This document shows, in pieces, positions 61,101 to 64,000 of a DNA stretch of 64,000 bases. The DNA comes from Metaphire vulgaris. Lineage: Eukaryota; Annelida; Clitellata; Crassiclitellata; Megascolecidae. The translations under genes and the position numbers were made by a program. How positions within the stretch are numbered: position 1 is the stretch's first letter; each line of letters opens with the position of its first letter. A model generated the notes under the pieces. It searched no databases. It was not told the origin of the DNA and worked only from the letters and a program-made list of their open reading frames with translations. The stretch spans positions 15,294,919 to 15,358,918 of the forward strand of contig CM030832.1 of assembly GCA_018105865.1 (NCBI GenBank). The letters run 5' to 3'.

Positions 61101-62106
61101 AGTATATTTGTATGTTAGGACTTTGCATTAATTTACCATGCATTATGCATGGGTACAAATTATACGTGCTGTCAGGATGCATGCTTTATGAGTGAAAAAA
61201 ACTGTAGTAATTAATTTATTATTTAACCATTTGCAGGTAAATGACAACTATTCAGTGCAGATGATGTGGTTTGTATATTTTTTTAATGTGACAGCAGCTC
61301 TTATTGTTATGCATAAAGTGTTTGATTTGCTTAATTTCCAGGGCCACTGTGATAAACATCTACTGAGGAATATCACTCTTAAAGATCCGCCAATCTGGAC
61401 CATGTTAGTTCCCAACGATGAGTCATCATCAGTTGTCATGTTCATTGCTCCAGGACCCCCAAACCCGGCAAGCACCGATATTCTCTACATTGCTGCGTCA
61501 AGAAGCACCAAAGGCCTTCCAGCATACAAGGACATTGTCCCTGCGGTATGTATGCGAAACCTTCAAGATCTCAATTTTGTGTCGGATGACATCCTTACTC
61601 CCTCTCGAATTGACATCGAGGTCCAACAGCGGGATCTCTTTCGAGTGAACTACGTCTATGGGTTTGGATCGCTCGGTTTCAGCTACTTTCTGACCGTGCA
61701 GAAATCCTCGGCTATAACTGACTCTGAGAAATATATAACACAGATTTCTCACATCTGTCAGAATGACAAATCGTTATATTCGTATACTGAGATAGCTCTC
61801 GAGTGTCACCACCATGGAACGCACTACAACATCCTTCGTGCGGCGTACCTTGGTCATCCAGGCATCGATCTGGCCAAGAGCCTTGGACTTCCTCACATTG
61901 CACCGCTGACTGACATGGAACATGTCCTTGTTGGCGTTTTCTCAAACCAGTTGCAGCTGAAGGTTCCTGCGACCTCATCTGCAATGTGCATCTATCCTCT
62001 TCGTGACATTCGACGCAAGTTTACGGAGGCTATTCAGAGATGTTTCTATGGCCTCGGCAACACGGGTCCAGACTATTTTGTCCAGCCAAAGCCGTGCTTC
62101 AAAACG
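57758..62106 (+). CDS. PLXN: Plexin, N-terminal part (signal peptide and Sema domain), two exons
   Basis: Exons 57748-58174 (coding from 57758) and 61342-62106 join in phase 0 for 394 residues. The start ATG (agccATGg) follows a strong acceptor, ttctttacgttgtag. Residues 1-36 look like a signal peptide (IFILLTWYTVVVQS). Next come Sema motifs: FDHLVVDMYTSQIYVGATNR, LSPSLWLEATVATGPKEDN, LVIDYRGERLISC, then LFQ|GHC across the splice, VNYVYGFGSLGFSYFLTVQ (about 242-259), HICQNDKSLYSYTEIALEC (277-294) and AMCIYPLRDIRRKFTEAIQR (354-373). Plexins are single-pass semaphorin receptors with a cytoplasmic Rap GAP. The Sema end, PSI/IPT, membrane and GAP parts lie beyond the window. A-type and B-type cannot be separated: LEATVATGP looks B-like, YFLTVQ and AAYLGHPG A-like. 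Confidence 0.93.
58208..58563. mobile_element. hAT MITE (CAGGCYC family), copy 2, in a plexin intron
   Basis: TSD aatttcga (58200-58207, 58564-58571), perfect. Left end caggcctgtcggaacgaatt, right end tttgggcgggccgg. The centre (58300-58440) is an expanded TTTTGGCAAA-type array, making repetitive frames on both strands. Confidence 0.87.
58640..58806 (-). mobile_element. LINE family 1 copy, 3' part
   Basis: Inverse of the family 1 3' UTR (atgtaatatg tail, tagcacctctactatttc, cagaggcactcc). Contiguous with 60357-60720 once the composite element is removed. Confidence 0.72.
58807..60356. mobile_element. Composite TIR element (TA target) with nested element and gypsy array
   Basis: Ends taccgtattattgggtataa and the inverse atacccgagataatacggta; TA flanks. 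Inside, a second inverted pair (cgcgcatataagacgcaccc near 58971 and acttatacgcgagtatatga near 60163) encloses the Ty3/gypsy array. The host LINE reads continuously across the insertion. Confidence 0.7.
59060..60032 (-). mobile_element. Ty3/gypsy reverse-transcriptase fragment, tandemly repeated about four times
   Basis: Units begin at 59161, 59385, 59616 and 59844 (224, 231 and 228 bp, last one partial). On the minus strand each encodes YNFIVLDLQKGYQQV, LDPSTKEKTIF and HSGQYQF. The leftmost unit also continues through MSMMAHVFKGMTYQYVLCYL, with the YLDD catalytic motif (59120-59100). It is a piece of a Ty3/gypsy pol RT domain; LTRs, gag and integrase are absent, so it is a fragment amplified in place. 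Confidence 0.85.
60357..60720 (-). mobile_element. LINE family 1 copy, RT C-terminal part
   Basis: The minus strand reads YSNISDSKLTTVHWLPISDP, then KQIIPASAALQSQAPSNIHE, parallel to 5490-5620. Continues at 58806 leftward. Confidence 0.78.
60721..61341. other. Plexin intron, right part
   Basis: No repeat terminus seen; one TACCGGTA at 61008. Confidence 0.6.
61342..62106 (+). CDS. PLXN: Plexin second coding exon
   Basis: Acceptor aatttccag, 255 codons, donor ACG|gtaaaa, phase 0 at both ends. It covers the middle Sema blades. The 50 codons open upstream of 61342 are intron, since they show no plexin resemblance. One N-glycosylation sequon (N-I-T, residue 149). Confidence 0.93.
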
Positions 62107-63795
62107 GTAAAAATTTTGATTTCTTTATAAAAAGCGAGAGTAAGTGTTTGTGAGGTCTTATTGTGTAGCACCATTCACCATGAAGTTTGTAGACTTAACA
62201 CTTGTTGATTAAAAATGTATTGTGTTATTTTGATAGAAGATTTGTAAGAGTTATCATTGCTAATTACACCAGTTTTCTCCAGCAATGGTTCTAATGTGTT
62301 AAGTATAATCATATAGACTGCTCATACTCTGTATCTAATCGCAAAAGATCAGTTCACTTTTGTTGTTGTTATCGAAACTCTCTGGGATTGAGTGGACGTT
62401 TCATTAAAGTTCATCAAAGGAACCAAATGATTGAAACCATTGAATTTTTTAGCTTTAATCCAAATGAAGCACTCACGCACTCACGGATGGGGCTTATGTA
62501 TCTAAGAGAGACTGTTACTGATTGGAAGGAGAATTTCTCTACTGTGGTTTCTGAGATTAATGCCTTTGCTTTCTGCTTCTGTGTCTGTCTGTCCCCGTCT
62601 CTCCGACTTGTCTATCTCTGACCTGTCTGTCTGTCTGCCTGTCTCTATCTCTGATTGTCTGTGTTTGTCTGTGTCTGTCTGTCTGTCTGTCTGTCAGTCT
62701 TTCGCTTTATCTCTCTTTGTCTGTCTCTGTCTCTGTCTCTCTCTGTCTCTCTCTTCCTGTCTCTCTCTTCCTGTCTCTTCCTGTCTTCTCTGTCTCTTTC
62801 TCTCTTCCTGTCTCTCTGTCTGTCTCTGTCTGTCTCTGTCTGTTTGTCTCTGTTTGTCTGTCTCTGTCTGTCTGTCTGTCTGTCTCTCTCTGCTGACCAG
62901 TGCATGCATGTTATTTGATTTGTATGTTTGGTTATTGGTTAGGGCCTATGTATACCATAAACCAGATGCTGGAAATTGTCAAGAGTACAAAACAGATTGA
63001 AGATAAATCTAGCATCAGGCTTTGACCTTCATCCATTGTCATTTCTATTCTATTGATCTCCTGGCAATTTGGGTATAGCAGTTGCCTGATCTTTTTCCTG
63101 ACCCATTCATCTATATTTTCCACTTGTCGTTTTCGTCCCTGACTGAGATGTTGTCCTAGGAAGATACAAATTATGAATGAATTCAAACGATCTGCCTACT
63201 ATCAACTGAAAAAGTTATGGTACAATTACCTGTGTGTGTGTGTGTGTTTGGTCAGTCAATCATTTTTTTGTAGCGGTACAGGGCCACTTATAATATATCC
63301 TTTAATGTTTTTTTTATAAAGATCTTTCCTTCCTGTAGTCAGGAGTTGTGTCTGGAGATTTAGACTGTTTAAAAGGCGGCTCTACAGAAAATTGTCAACT
63401 ATGCAAATGTAAAGCTTTGTGTGTTTCTTGTCCAGTTTATTTTTTTGAGCGTTGCTGCTTTTTCAACGTTCAAGTCATTTTGCATCCATTTATTCCAAAA
63501 TGATGCAAAGTCAGTTTGCATTATAGTGTGAGCCTCTGACATTGATATGGTGGAAGAATTACTGACTAAGATAAGCATAAATAGACTGAGCATTGTTAGT
63601 TTGCAGTTCTGGAAATACCTTTAAGGTTATTAAAAGCAGTGCTTGCCATCATGCCAATCAATTGTGGTTCCTGTCTATTTTCAGTTTTATTTTGGATCAA
63701 GTCTGACATGCGACAGCTTTGACTTGTTGTTGAAGGATTGACAAAAGTTATCTATCACATTAAAATCCTTCCTCTGTGCCTCTGTTACCTTCAAG
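62107..63795. other. Start of the next plexin intron
   Basis: No further Sema exon (C-G-x(n)-P-L-G-G type) is visible before the window ends. A Cys-rich frame near 63345 is discussed under rejected items. Confidence 0.55.
62578..62894. repeat. CTGT/CTCT-rich simple-repeat block
   Basis: About 315 bp of mixed CTGT, CTCT and TTCCTGT units. Long S/L/C-rich (plus) and R/D/T/E/Q-rich (minus) frames over it are artefacts of the repeat. Confidence 0.95.
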
Positions 63796-63964
63796 CGTTC
63801 TGATTGGTTGGCTGTGTGAGCGTTCTGATTGGTTACCTTCAAGCATTCAAGCGTTCCGATTGCTTGGCTGTGTGAGCGTTCTGATTGGTTGGCTGTGTGA
63901 TGTTCTCATTGGTTACCTTCAAGCGTTCTGATTGGTGGGCTGGGCGAGCATTCTGATTGGTTGT
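63796..63964. repeat. 25-bp minisatellite carrying CCAAT boxes
   Basis: About seven units of gcgttctgattggttggct-like sequence. ATTGG (CCAAT on the other strand) sits at 63803, 63828, 63884, 63908, 63931 and 63956, with a mutated unit at 63859; spacing is 23-31 bp. Confidence 0.85.
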
Positions 63965-64000
63965 TTTGGAACCTTGCGAATGAAGCCGCGTGAGCGAGCG

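Noticed and set aside
62560..63000. 146-codon S/L/C-rich frame and the R/D/T-rich antisense frames
   Set aside because: Translations of a CTGT/CTCT simple repeat.
63345..63502. Plus-strand Cys-rich frame after a ttcctgtag acceptor-like site (SGVVSGDLDCLKGGSTENCQ and onward), as a possible next plexin exon
   Set aside because: It does not resemble the C-G-x-P-L-G-G region expected after PCFKT, and no clear donor follows; probably chance.

Overview
This is a repeat-rich, AT-rich window from an animal nuclear genome. It shows GT-AG introns, exons that join in frame, a CpG-rich island, several LINE families and dozens of small DNA transposons. The two genes are a FERM-type tyrosine phosphatase (PTPN14/PTPN21/Pez family) and a plexin, which are metazoan families. 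The repeats (L2/CR1-like LINEs, a 5S-rRNA-headed SINE, many hAT MITEs, Ty3/gypsy pol pieces) suit a non-vertebrate, probably marine bilaterian. I cannot name the species. There is no prokaryotic gene, CRISPR array or operon.

Layout. 350-4662 (minus strand): six coding exons for the FERM half of PTPN14/21, start codon at 4662. The gene runs off the left edge before its phosphatase domain. 4.7-18 kb: intergenic or 5'-UTR intron DNA filled with LINE fragments, nested hATs, two Mutator-like TIR elements with 9-10 bp target-site duplications (TSDs), and a 5S-derived SINE. 18.54-18.96 kb: a CpG-rich block ending in a good splice donor, my best candidate for the first, non-coding plexin exon. 19-57.7 kb: no convincing exon; it is best read as a very long plexin 5' intron and holds CR1-like LINEs, hAT, Harbinger-like and pogo-like elements and large microsatellites. 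57748-58174 and 61342-62106 (plus strand): two plexin exons (signal peptide and about 390 residues, mostly Sema domain). The 3.2-kb intron between them carries nested transposons and a four-fold tandem array of a Ty3/gypsy reverse-transcriptase fragment. 62.1-64 kb: next plexin intron, with a CT-rich block and a 25-bp CCAAT-box minisatellite at the right edge.

The genes are divergent (PTPN14/21 leftward, plexin rightward). Both act at the cell surface or cortex: the phosphatase at junctions and in Hippo/YAP control, plexin as semaphorin receptor. Nothing in the sequence shows that they work together.

The most unusual signals are in the repeats. A short inverted-repeat motif (TGAYRAGC, A-run, GGTCRTCA) occurs nine times inside six MITEs whose termini belong to unrelated families. 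The octamer TACCGGTA occurs 11 times where under one is expected. One element resembles the SPIN family of hAT transposons. Two TIR elements carry telomere-like or 14-bp GCGC subterminal repeats. Several nested insertions can be resolved by their TSDs. All similarity statements come from reading and memory, not database searches.
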